From JACAEY01 sp049700155 (lineage in GTDB: Bacteria > Nitrospirota > Thermodesulfovibrionia > Thermodesulfovibrionales > SM23-35), in assembly GCA_049700155.1 (NCBI GenBank), contig JBNAVX010000068.1:1-13722 (forward strand): a DNA stretch of 13,722 bases, given 5' to 3'. The notes under the pieces were generated by a model, which worked only from the letters and a program-made list of their open reading frames with translations, had not been told where the DNA came from and did not search any database. The position numbers were made by a program, and so were the translations under genes. Shown here in pieces: positions 7,245 to 13,722 of this stretch (position 1 is the first letter of the stretch; each line of letters opens with the position of its first letter).

Positions 7245-7601
7245 ATGAAGATTCTTGTTGTAGATGATGACCTGCATATCCAGAGGCTCTATAGAGAAGA
7301 GCTGACTGAAGAGGGATACGAGGTCGTTGTAGCAGGAAATGGGACAGAGGCGATGGACATGTTCGAAAAGGAGAATCCTGATTTAGTTACACTTGATATC
7401 CGTTTGCCGGATGTAGATGGAATTCATCTCCTGCGACAGATGAAGGAGAGGAGACCTAAACTACCGATTATAATGTCAACAGCATATGATTACAGAAATG
7501 ATTTCTCTGTATGGGCATCAGAGGCATACATAGTAAAGTCATCAGACCTCGGTGAACTTAAGTCAATGATAAAAAAATTGCTTGAGAAAAAAGAAGAATA
7601 G
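7245..7601 (+). CDS. Receiver-only (CheY-like) response regulator
   Basis: A single REC domain of 118 residues with no DNA-binding or enzymatic output domain. Acidic pocket Asp7-Asp8, phosphoacceptor Asp51 in VTLDIRLPDVDG, Thr79 in IIMSTAYD and Lys98 are all present; the residue after Lys98 is Ser rather than the usual Pro (VKSSDL). I start at ATG 7245 because GGAGGG ends 4 nt before it and MKILVVDDD is the family opening; an in-frame ATG at 7233 would add MEGN. It follows the PAS-GAF kinase and ends directly against the moeA-fusion ATG, so it is probably in the same transcript. With no output domain it must act by protein-protein contact or as a phosphorelay intermediate. Confidence 0.9.
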   Translation: MKILVVDDDLHIQRLYREELTEEGYEVVVAGNGTEAMDMFEKENPDLVTLDIRLPDVDGIHLLRQMKERRPKLPIIMSTAYDYRNDFSVWASEAYIVKSSDLGELKSMIKKLLEKKEE

Positions 7602-9620
7602 ATGTCTCGAGAGATATACCTTGAGGGGACCCCTTTAGATGAAGCCCTAAAAAAATGGCTTACTAGATTTGATTCTGATGTCAGTGAATGTCCACTTTCT
7701 GGTGAGCTTGTTCATGTTAAGGATTCCCTTGGAAGGGTAACTGCAGAGGCTATTATCGCTAAGATATCTTCTCCTTTCTATCACTCATCAGCAATGGATG
7801 GTTATGCTGTAAGGTTTATAGATACCTTTGGTGCCTCAGAAACAAACCCGAAGAGATTAAAGATAGGTGAACAGGCTATATATGTGGATACTGGCGACCC
7901 TATGCCTGATGGTTTTAATGCTGTCATAATGATAGAAGACGTTAATATAGTGAAGAAACAGCAGTCAATAGTCAACAATCAACAGTCATCAAAGAAAACC
8001 AGTGAACAATGTCAAATGACCAGTGAAATACCATTCAATTCGTCCGAGGAATATATTGAGATTATCGCCCCGGCGACTCCGTGGCAGAATGTAAGGGTCA
8101 TAGGCGAGGATATTGTTGCTACAGAACTTATACTTCCTGAAAATCACAGGATTAGACCAGTTGATATAGGAGCGATGCTTGCTTCAGGTCATACAGAAGT
8201 TTCAGTGAGAAGAAGACCTAAGGTAGTCATAATACCTACTGGCACAGAGATTGTTGAGCCAGGTACAGAATTGAAAAAAGGAGACATTATTGAATTTAAT
8301 TCCAGAATTATGAGTGGTCTTGTCTCAGAATGGGGAGGAGAGCCGATAAGATTCAATATTGTACCTGACTGCTTTGATGAGATTAAAAATGCGATAGTAA
8401 ATGCGATTGAGATAGCAGATATGGTTGTTATTAATGCAGGTGCATCTGCTGGTTCAGAAGATTTCACAGCGAGGGCAGTAAGGGAACTCGGAGAAGTTTT
8501 ACTTCATGGTGTTAATATAAAACCGGGAAAGCCTGTTATACTCGGATGGGTGAAGGGTAAGCCTGTGCTCGGCATCCCTGGTTATCCAGTCTCTGCCTTT
8601 ATCACATTCCATCTTTTTGCAAAACCACTTATATATAAATGGCAAGGTCTTGAGGTTGAAGAACCAGAAAGGATAAAGGCAAAACTCTCACGACAGGTTG
8701 CTTCATCACTTGGGCAGGAAGAATTTGTGAGGGTTAAGATAGGGAAGGTTGGAGAGAAACTAATAGCAACTCCTATCAGCAGAGGAGCGGGTGTGCTTAT
8801 GTCCCTCGTGCGTGCTGATGGTTTTATAAAAATACCAGCAATGTCAGAGGGCATTGGTTCTGGCACAGAGGTTGATGTTGAGCTTATCAGGCCAAGAAGT
8901 GAAATAGAAAATACGATTGTCTGTATCGGGAGTCACGACAATGCACTTGACCTTCTTGCCAATATATTAAAAAAGAGGTATCCCAGGTTTTCGCTTTCAT
9001 CTGCCCATGTGGGCTCAATGGGAGGTCTGATGGCTTTAAAAAGAGGAGAGGCACATCTTGCAGGAACTCATCTCCTTGATGAGGAGACAGGGGAATACAA
9101 TGTTCCATTTATTAAAAGATTACTCCCTGATAAAAAGATTATTCTTATTAACCTCGTATATAGAGAACAGGGACTTCTTGTGCTAAAAGGCAATCCAAAG
9201 AATATAAAGGGATTTAAAGATTTAATGAGGGATGATATTGTATTTGTCAACAGACAATCTGGCGCCGGGACAAGGCTCCTTACAGACAAATGTTTAAGGG
9301 AACTTAAGATAAACCCGAAGGATGTGAAAGGATATGATAGAGAGGAATATACACATATGGGTGTGGCATCAGCAGTGCTGACAGGTATAGCAGATACTGG
9401 GCTTGCAATACTTGCATCTGCAAGGGCACTCGGTCTTGATTTTATACCTGTTGCAAAAGAGAGGTATGACCTTGCAATACCTCAGGAGTTTATAGAAACA
9501 GAGATGTTACAGAGTCTACTTAAGATTATTAGAGAGGATAAGGAGTTCAGGGAAACAGTGCAAAGACTGGGTGGATATGATGTTTCAGATATGGGGAGGG
9601 TGATGTATGAAATGGGTTGA
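7602..9620 (+). CDS. moeA: MoeA molybdopterin molybdotransferase fused to a PBP-like domain
   Basis: A 672-residue two-part protein. Residues 1 to about 432 are MoeA, which inserts molybdate into adenylylated molybdopterin; visible motifs are SSAMDGYAVR (Asp66), DTGDPMPDGFNAVI, WQNVRVIGEDI, PTGTEIVEPG, AGASAGSEDFTA and NIKPGKPVILG. Residues about 438-655 are a periplasmic-binding-protein-like domain of the type found fused to MoeA in other prokaryotes (CIGSHDNALDLL, SMGGLMALKRGEAHLAGTHL, NRQSGAGTRLL, GIADTGLAI). No signal peptide precedes it, so this domain works in the cytoplasm, perhaps binding molybdate or tungstate. Residues about 117-149 are extra relative to MoeA proteins and are Gln/Ser/Lys-rich; the DNA there is a heptamer repeat tract. 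The ATG follows the regulator's TAG with no spacer; only a weak AAGAAG precedes it. Confidence 0.9.
   Translation: MSREIYLEGTPLDEALKKWLTRFDSDVSECPLSGELVHVKDSLGRVTAEAIIAKISSPFYHSSAMDGYAVRFIDTFGASETNPKRLKIGEQAIYVDTGDPMPDGFNAVIMIEDVNIVKKQQSIVNNQQSSKKTSEQCQMTSEIPFNSSEEYIEIIAPATPWQNVRVIGEDIVATELILPENHRIRPVDIGAMLASGHTEVSVRRRPKVVIIPTGTEIVEPGTELKKGDIIEFNSRIMSGLVSEWGGEPIRFNIVPDCFDEIKNAIVNAIEIADMVVINAGASAGSEDFTARAVRELGEVLLHGVNIKPGKPVILGWVKGKPVLGIPGYPVSAFITFHLFAKPLIYKWQGLEVEEPERIKAKLSRQVASSLGQEEFVRVKIGKVGEKLIATPISRGAGVLMSLVRADGFIKIPAMSEGIGSGTEVDVELIRPRSEIENTIVCIGSHDNALDLLANILKKRYPRFSLSSAHVGSMGGLMALKRGEAHLAGTHLLDEETGEYNVPFIKRLLPDKKIILINLVYREQGLLVLKGNPKNIKGFKDLMRDDIVFVNRQSGAGTRLLTDKCLRELKINPKDVKGYDREEYTHMGVASAVLTGIADTGLAILASARALGLDFIPVAKERYDLAIPQEFIETEMLQSLLKIIREDKEFRETVQRLGGYDVSDMGRVMYEMG
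7963..8025 (+). repeat. Nine-unit heptamer repeat inside moeA
   Basis: From 7963 in steps of seven: AGTCAAT, AGTCAAC, AATCAAC, AGTCATC, AAAGAAA, ACCAGTG, AACAATG, TCAAATG, ACCAGTG. The first four are clear variants of one unit, and ACCAGTG recurs in register. The 63-nt length is exactly 21 codons and leaves the frame intact. The 13-mer AATGACCAGTGAA at 8015-8027 is identical to 581-593 in fabF. Confidence 0.65.
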
Positions 9621-9639
9621 ATTGTTTTACTTTATCTGA

Positions 9640-9649
9640 NNNNNNNNNN
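9640..9649. other. Assembly gap (ten Ns)
   Basis: Ten Ns interrupt the sequence between the moeA-fusion stop (9620) and the scpB ATG (9654). The true length is unknown. Only CCTT is visible before the scpB start, so its ribosome site lies in the gap, and the usual upstream partner scpA may be hidden or absent. Confidence 0.95.
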
Positions 9650-9653
9650 CCTT

Positions 9654-10184
9654 ATGGAAGATAAAGAAAAGACAGCAATCCTTGAGGTTCTTCTCTTCCT
9701 ATCAGGAGAGCCCCTGGGACTTTCCACAATAAAGGATATAGTCGGTATTCCTGAGTCTGAGATAAAAAGGCTTATGGATGACCTTATTCTGAAGTACAAG
9801 CAGCAAGATGGAGGTTTATTGATCGTTGAGATAGCAAATGGTTATCAGATGGTAACAAACCCGGCTTACTTTGAATGGGTCAAGAAGTTTAAAGGCACAC
9901 AGTTTTCTACTAAACTCTCAATGCCTGCTCTGGAGACTCTTTCAATAATAGCGTATAAACAACCTATAATAAAGGCTGAGATAGAACAACTTCGTGGAGT
10001 AAATTCAGATAGTGCAATAAAGACCCTCCTTGAAAAACGACTGATTAAGGTTATAGGGCGTAAAGAGGCCCCTGGCAGGCCATTTGTTTATGTGACTACA
10101 AAGGAATTTTTACAGTATTTCGGATTAAAAGACCTTACAGAACTTCCTACTTTAAAGGACCTTGTAAGGGAAGAAGCAGCCTGA
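9654..10184 (+). CDS. scpB: Segregation and condensation protein B
   Basis: ScpB is the winged-helix dimer that binds the kleisin ScpA and, with SMC, compacts and separates chromosomes. The 176 residues carry the standard features: N-terminal AILEVLLFLSGEPLGLSTI, a central LSMPALETLSIIAYKQPI (about 88-105), EIEQLRGVNSDSAIKTLLEKRLI, then GRPFVYVTTKEFLQYFGL. The protein begins where the family normally begins, so it appears whole even though an assembly gap ends 4 nt before the ATG. The next gene starts 17 nt downstream, so they may be cotranscribed. Confidence 0.93.
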   Translation: MEDKEKTAILEVLLFLSGEPLGLSTIKDIVGIPESEIKRLMDDLILKYKQQDGGLLIVEIANGYQMVTNPAYFEWVKKFKGTQFSTKLSMPALETLSIIAYKQPIIKAEIEQLRGVNSDSAIKTLLEKRLIKVIGRKEAPGRPFVYVTTKEFLQYFGLKDLTELPTLKDLVREEAA

Positions 10185-10190
10185 TTATTT

Positions 10191-10199
10191 AGGAGGTGA
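10191..10199 (+). promoter_or_regulatory. Shine-Dalgarno deciding the LysM-hydrolase start
   Basis: AGGAGGTGA lies just upstream of ATG 10202, with 5 nt between AGGAGG and the ATG. An in-frame GTG at 10196 lies inside this ribosome site and so is not the start. Confidence 0.8.
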
Positions 10200-10201
10200 A
10201 T

Positions 10202-11290
10202 ATGAGAAGGCTTTTTGTATTTTTACTGCTAATATTTTCTTTATTCCTCCCTGCTTATACCCTTGGAGATACAATATATACTGTTAAAAAGGGAGACAGT
10301 CTTTATAAGATCTCAAAAAAATATGGTGTTTCGATAAGAGATTTAAAGGCAGAGAACAGTATTAAATCTTATAGAATAAAACCCGGCATAAAGTTACATA
10401 TTCCTGAAGAAGAAAAAGTCCCTGAAGATACCCCTAAATCAAATAAAAACTCAGAAGTGAGACCCAGAAAGCCTGAAACAATAATATCTGCATCCCTATC
10501 TGAGAAAGAAAAAAAATTTGATGAATCTTATACAGTAAAGAAAGGAGATACACTTGCATCTATATCAAGGAGATATTCAATATCTATCGATGAACTAAAG
10601 GAGAAAAATCATCTCAGGTCAACAAGAATAAGACCGGGTCAGCAACTAATTATAAAAAGCATTCATCCTAAAACTTATGAAGTAAAAAAGGGCGATAATC
10701 TTTTCAGAATAGCAAAGAGATTTGACCTGAGTCTTGATGAATTGAAGCAGATAAACAGTCTTGAAACAGATTCATTAAGACCCGGTCAGATACTCTTACT
10801 TGAAACAGAGAAAAAAGTAGAAGAAATTTCCCTACCTGATAGAGAGAAAAAGAAAGAAAAAAAAGAAGCATCTGTATCTGAGGATATCAGTAACATGGGA
10901 ATTAGAGAAAAACTCATCCTTTTCGCAAAAAAGATGATGGATATACCTTACAGGTTTGGTGGTAATAGCATCTTTGGTATTGACTGTTCAGGATTTGTGC
11001 AGAAAGTTTATAGCATGATAGGAATAAGTTTACCTCGTTCAGCAAGACAACAATTTGAAGAAGGAAAACCAATTGATAAAGCTGATCTCTCTATTGGTGA
11101 CCTTGTATTCTTCAGGACATATGCCCCTTTTCCTTCACATGTTGGGATATATCTCGGCGATGACCTCTTCATACACGCTTCTTCAATAAAGAAGAAGGTC
11201 ACAATAGATAGTCTCACAACACCTTTCTATCTTAAGAGGTTTATAGGTGCAAAAAGGGTTATAGGGATAGAGGGAGAAGAAGGTGGTTGA
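10202..11290 (+). CDS. Secreted triple-LysM NlpC/P60 peptidoglycan endopeptidase
   Basis: A 362-residue exported cell-wall hydrolase that should bind glycan through LysM repeats and cut peptide stems. The N-terminus is a signal peptide (MRRLF, then a Leu/Phe-rich core to about residue 21). Three LysM domains follow at about 25-68, 109-152 and 158-201, each with YTVKKGD/YEVKKGD and an RPG or KPG near its end. Charged Lys/Glu linkers separate LysM1 from LysM2 and LysM3 from the catalytic domain. The NlpC/P60 domain (about 235-362) has catalytic Cys262 in DCSGFV, His313 in SHVGIYLG and His325 in IHASS. It is likely periplasmic, anchored to the wall by LysM. It follows scpB and converges on lptG with a 95-bp gap. 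Confidence 0.92.
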   Translation: MRRLFVFLLLIFSLFLPAYTLGDTIYTVKKGDSLYKISKKYGVSIRDLKAENSIKSYRIKPGIKLHIPEEEKVPEDTPKSNKNSEVRPRKPETIISASLSEKEKKFDESYTVKKGDTLASISRRYSISIDELKEKNHLRSTRIRPGQQLIIKSIHPKTYEVKKGDNLFRIAKRFDLSLDELKQINSLETDSLRPGQILLLETEKKVEEISLPDREKKKEKKEASVSEDISNMGIREKLILFAKKMMDIPYRFGGNSIFGIDCSGFVQKVYSMIGISLPRSARQQFEEGKPIDKADLSIGDLVFFRTYAPFPSHVGIYLGDDLFIHASSIKKKVTIDSLTTPFYLKRFIGAKRVIGIEGEEGG

Positions 11291-11385
11291 TTATGATTCA
11301 TGGTTTTAGTTTCTTCTTTTTTACTCAATTTTTTCATTGAGATAATATAACCCAGATAGACTGTAAAGACCAGCCATGAACAGAG

Positions 11386-11880
11386 TTATTCTTTTATGTT
11401 CTTGAAGAGAAACCCTGTTGCAAATCCAAAAGTGACAGGAACAATCCATGCTGCAAAGGCTGCTGGTAAAATTCCAGCATATCCCATTGAGAGTGAAAAG
11501 GTATATATAATCCAGTATAAAATACTTATCAACAGTCCAAAACCTGCTGCAAAAAGACTTCCTGAAAACCTGGTCTTTAATGAGAGAGATATCCCAAGAA
11601 AGACCATAAAGAGGTTTATTAAAGGATAGGAGACCTTTGAGTTCATGTCCACGATTAATTTTGTGTTTCTGAATCCAGCTTTTTTCAATCTTTCCACATA
11701 TCTATATAGCTCTCCTATACCCATCTCTTCAGGCTTTTTAATCCCTTCACTGAAAAAATCTGGTGATTCTAGATAAGGATAATCTAACTCTGTAACACTG
11801 TCTATCTTCTTGTCTGTAATGTTATAAACAATTGCATTTTTAGTCTCCATAGACCTTTTGAACCCTGATCCTCTTCCCAC
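11386..11880 (-). pseudogene. lptG: LptG permease, C-terminal part (after frameshift)
   Basis: This open frame carries the end of a YjgP/YjgQ-family permease: the rest of the periplasmic beta-jellyroll (NAIVYNITDKKIDSVTEL onwards), then three membrane helices, from YPLINLFMVFLGISLSL to the end at FLFKNIKE. The frame is open back to 11880, but no credible start codon or ribosome site is there, and family-like sequence begins only near 11840. It continues the N-terminal part at 11802-12464 in the -1 frame. Restoring one base gives exactly 360 codons from 12464 to 11386, a normal LptG length. On its own this fragment would lack the first three helices and should not work. Confidence 0.85.
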
Positions 11881-12464
11881 TTTGCCTCTTCAGCCTCTAT
11901 CCTCTCCTTCAAAAAATCCTTATCAAACACGAAAATACTTACTCCTTTAGCAAGCTTCATATCTGGTATGTATAGTTCTATTCTCACAGGAGAACCATCT
12001 TTTGCCCTTAACCATAATGTCCCATCTTTAAACATAAATTTTTTTTCTTTATTTTTGATGGCGTTTTTTAATTCATTTGACCTTCTTGAAAAATCAGGGA
12101 CTATTATTTCTCCTGTAATAAAAGCAAAAATTGTTATTAGTATGCCTGAGATTATAAAGGGGTGAAAGATAGACTTTAATTTTCCCCCGGCAGCCCTTAT
12201 AGCAACAAGTTCTTTATTGCGTGACGCCTGGCTGAATATGAACAGACTACATGTAAGGATACCAACAGGTAAGAGATAGAGAAGATATTTCGGAAAGTTA
12301 AATACAGTATATAGCAGAAGATTTTTAAGAGAAGGTTTGGATGGGATAAATTCATCTATTTTGTCAATCAGGTCAAATATACTGAAGATAAAGGCAAGTC
12401 CAATACTTATCAGAGATATAAGCTTTAGAAATTCTCTTAGATAATATCTCTGGACTGTTAACAT
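11802..12464 (-). pseudogene. lptG: LptG permease, N-terminal part (frameshifted)
   Basis: LptG is one of the two inner-membrane permeases of the LptB2FG transporter that lifts lipopolysaccharide out of the membrane toward the Lpt bridge. This part has helix 1 (about 13-33), helix 2 in PKYLLYLLPVGILTCSLFIF, the SRNKELVAIRAAGG coupling segment that contacts LptB, helix 3 (about 98-120) and the start of the periplasmic domain. Family-like reading ends at GLWRLK; after that the frame runs into MQLFITLQTRR and stops. It starts 4 nt after the lptF stop, so the two form an operon. The break may be a sequencing error, a true mutation, or, less likely, a recoding site. Confidence 0.87.
11837..11841 (-). 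other. Frameshift point in lptG, A5 run
   Basis: On the minus strand the sequence reads CTA AAA ATG CAA in the upstream frame. The downstream frame continues as AAT GCA ATT (Asn-Ala-Ile). One more A in this run (six instead of five) would read GLWRLKNAIVYNIT without a break. A single lost base in a homopolymer is therefore the simplest reading. Confidence 0.75.
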
Positions 12465-12468
12465 GGAC

Positions 12469-13533
12469 CTATCTCTTACTTTCTCTTCTGAAGAGCCAAA
12501 TTGAACATAATATCAGGATGATAGTCGGTCCCCATGCACCGGCATAGTGGGGCAGCTTTCCAGCCCTTACCAGATTTTCCCCATATATGAGTAGTATATA
12601 ATAAGCAGTAAAGACCCCTAATCCTATTGAGAGACCGCCAAGCCTTCCTGACTTTCCAGCTATCATAGATAAAGGTGGACCTAAAAAGATTAAAACAATA
12701 CATAAGAAGGGCAATGACAATCTTCTGTGCAATTCAAGTTGCAGAGAAGAAATCTGTGGAACCTGTTTCCTTATCTCACTTATAAGTTCTTCAAAGGAAA
12801 GTTCAGAATTTTTTCTGGATGGTAGCTCTGTTTCGAGTCTCATTACAAAGTTATACTTTTCAAAGAATATTTCTGTAATCTTCTCTCCTTTTGCAATGTG
12901 AATATATCCATCTTTCAAAAAAAAGTTTGTCTGAAGTCCCTCTGATATAGATATCTTTCCTTCTCGTGCCAGCATCACTTTTGGTTCTGCCTTATTCCTT
13001 CCATCATATAGAAAGACACCTCTGAATTTATCACTTGAAAGTTTCTCTTTTATTATGAAGACGATATCTTTAAAGGATGTATTGAAAGTGCCTTCTTCAA
13101 TCGCTAATGGGGTACGTACAGTGATAATTTTTGTTATTTCATCTCTCAGTTTCTGGCTACTTTTAGGACCAAGATAAAGGCTTACAGTAAAATTGAAAAG
13201 GAAACAAAGGATACCAAGCACAAACACAGGCATTGAAATATCCCTGAAGCTCATGCCTGTCGTCCTTAAAATTACTATCTCACTGTCGTGATTGAGTCGT
13301 CCAAAGGTTAGAAGAGTTGCAAGTAGAAATGCCATTGGAATGGTTAATATTAATAATTGAGGCTGTATATATAAAAAGATTTTTATCATATCAATGAGTG
13401 AAATACCTGTTCCTGATAAAAGTCTGCTGAGCCTTAGAACCTTTTCCATCATCAGGATAAAATTAAGAAAGGCGAGACATATCAGGAAGATAAAAATTAA
13501 TTCTTTCAATATAGATTTATAGATTATCTTCAT
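12469..13533 (-). CDS. lptF: LPS export permease LptF
   Basis: Partner of LptG in the LptB2FG ABC exporter of lipopolysaccharide, in the inner membrane. At 354 residues it has the usual family length. Helices 1-3 occupy about 1-125, with RLNHDSEIVILRTTGMS as the LptB-coupling loop; a periplasmic beta-rich domain follows (about 130-260, with FKDIVFIIKEKL and GVFLYDGRN); helices 4-6 fill the end, introduced by the LptF-typical LELHRRLSLPFLCIVLIFLGPPLS. The ATG at 13533 has no Shine-Dalgarno; TATAGT lies 5 nt before it, so a leaderless or weak start is possible. The gene is complete, while its partner lptG, 4 nt downstream, is frameshifted. Confidence 0.92.
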   Translation of the reverse strand: MKIIYKSILKELIFIFLICLAFLNFILMMEKVLRLSRLLSGTGISLIDMIKIFLYIQPQLLILTIPMAFLLATLLTFGRLNHDSEIVILRTTGMSFRDISMPVFVLGILCFLFNFTVSLYLGPKSSQKLRDEITKIITVRTPLAIEEGTFNTSFKDIVFIIKEKLSSDKFRGVFLYDGRNKAEPKVMLAREGKISISEGLQTNFFLKDGYIHIAKGEKITEIFFEKYNFVMRLETELPSRKNSELSFEELISEIRKQVPQISSLQLELHRRLSLPFLCIVLIFLGPPLSMIAGKSGRLGGLSIGLGVFTAYYILLIYGENLVRAGKLPHYAGAWGPTIILILCSIWLFRRESKR

Positions 13534-13722
13534 ATTGAACTATAAACAAAATATTTTAACATACGCTATTCTATTAATTTGTTCCATTATTTATTATCTA
13601 TAAACTTTCTTATATTATTTTTACAGGCACAATACGGTTCATGATTTAATTAGCGCTAACCCATATCATTCATAAAATTCTTGGCAGATGCAGTATTTGA
13701 GCGGATTTAAATTCTTTCGAAG
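13534..13722. other. AT-rich upstream region of lptF, no assignable gene
   Basis: 189 bp of AT-rich DNA that should hold the promoter for lptFG. It contains the perfect 10-bp palindrome TTAGCGCTAA at 13650-13659, a possible operator half-site pair. Short open frames reach the right edge on both strands (for example ATG 13688 on +, and a minus-strand frame ending in TGA at 13666), but they are under 20 codons and match nothing I recognise. Confidence 0.4.

Noticed and set aside
536..8025. CRISPR array as an explanation for the repeats
   Set aside because: Units are 7 nt, degenerate and directly adjacent, with no 20-40 nt repeats, no spacers and no cas genes.
11324..11341. CTCAAT/ATTGAG hairpin between the converging NlpC/P60 and lptG genes as a bidirectional terminator
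   Set aside because: The stem is only 6 bp and AT-rich, and neither strand has a T-run directly after it; the + strand T-rich stretch comes before the stem.
11386..11880. Independent small membrane protein gene
   Set aside because: It continues LptG exactly after a one-base correction and has no credible start of its own.
13666..13722. Partial gene entering from the right edge, either strand
   Set aside because: Several frames are open over fewer than 20 codons, and none gives a recognisable motif or ribosome site.

Overview
The window looks like chromosomal backbone from an AT-rich Gram-negative bacterium. An outer membrane is implied by two LptF/LptG-type lipopolysaccharide exporter permeases. 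The gene content (GlgA, a MoeA fused to a substrate-binding domain, a receiver-only regulator next to a PAS/GAF kinase) and the codon use (AGA/AGG for Arg, ATA for Ile) would suit an anaerobic Nitrospirota or deltaproteobacterial-type genome. That placement is an inference, not read from a marker gene. A run of ten Ns at 9640-9649 shows the window comes from a scaffolded draft assembly.

Layout. 1-248: a G/C-rich inverted repeat and a short leader with a stem-loop. 249-1574 (+): a FabF-type beta-ketoacyl-ACP synthase. 1525-2532 (-): an RNase Z-like metallo-beta-lactamase-fold hydrolase that overlaps the fabF 3' end tail to tail by 50 bp. 2533-2633: a compact divergent promoter region. 2634-9620 (+): a run of GalT-like nucleotidyltransferase, glycogen synthase GlgA, a soluble PAS-GAF-PAS histidine kinase, a receiver-only response regulator and a MoeA/periplasmic-binding-protein-like fusion. 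Spacing is tight from glgA to moeA (a 4-bp overlap, a 38-nt gap, a 0-nt gap). 9640-9649: assembly gap, where scpA would be expected. 9654-11290 (+): scpB, then a secreted triple-LysM NlpC/P60 cell-wall hydrolase. 11386-13533 (-): lptF and then lptG, with lptG broken by a one-base frameshift at an A5 run. 13534-13722: AT-rich upstream DNA with a 10-bp palindrome and no gene that can be assigned.

How the genes may work together. GalT-like protein and GlgA both handle sugar phosphates or nucleotide sugars and suggest glycogen-type storage. The kinase/receiver pair is translationally coupled to glgA and could link a cytoplasmic signal to carbon storage or to the downstream molybdenum-cofactor enzyme; this is inferred from gene order only. 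ScpB (chromosome segregation), the wall hydrolase and LptFG are envelope and cell-cycle housekeeping genes.

The most unusual signal is a family of degenerate 7-nt tandem repeats at four places. One lies in the galT-glgA spacer. The other three lie inside open reading frames, two in fabF and one in moeA. The longer fabF and moeA copies coincide with in-frame extra peptides of roughly 24-30 residues at conserved-domain loops and share an identical 13-nt segment in the same heptad register. They look like a mobile or expanding short-repeat element that is tolerated inside coding genes.
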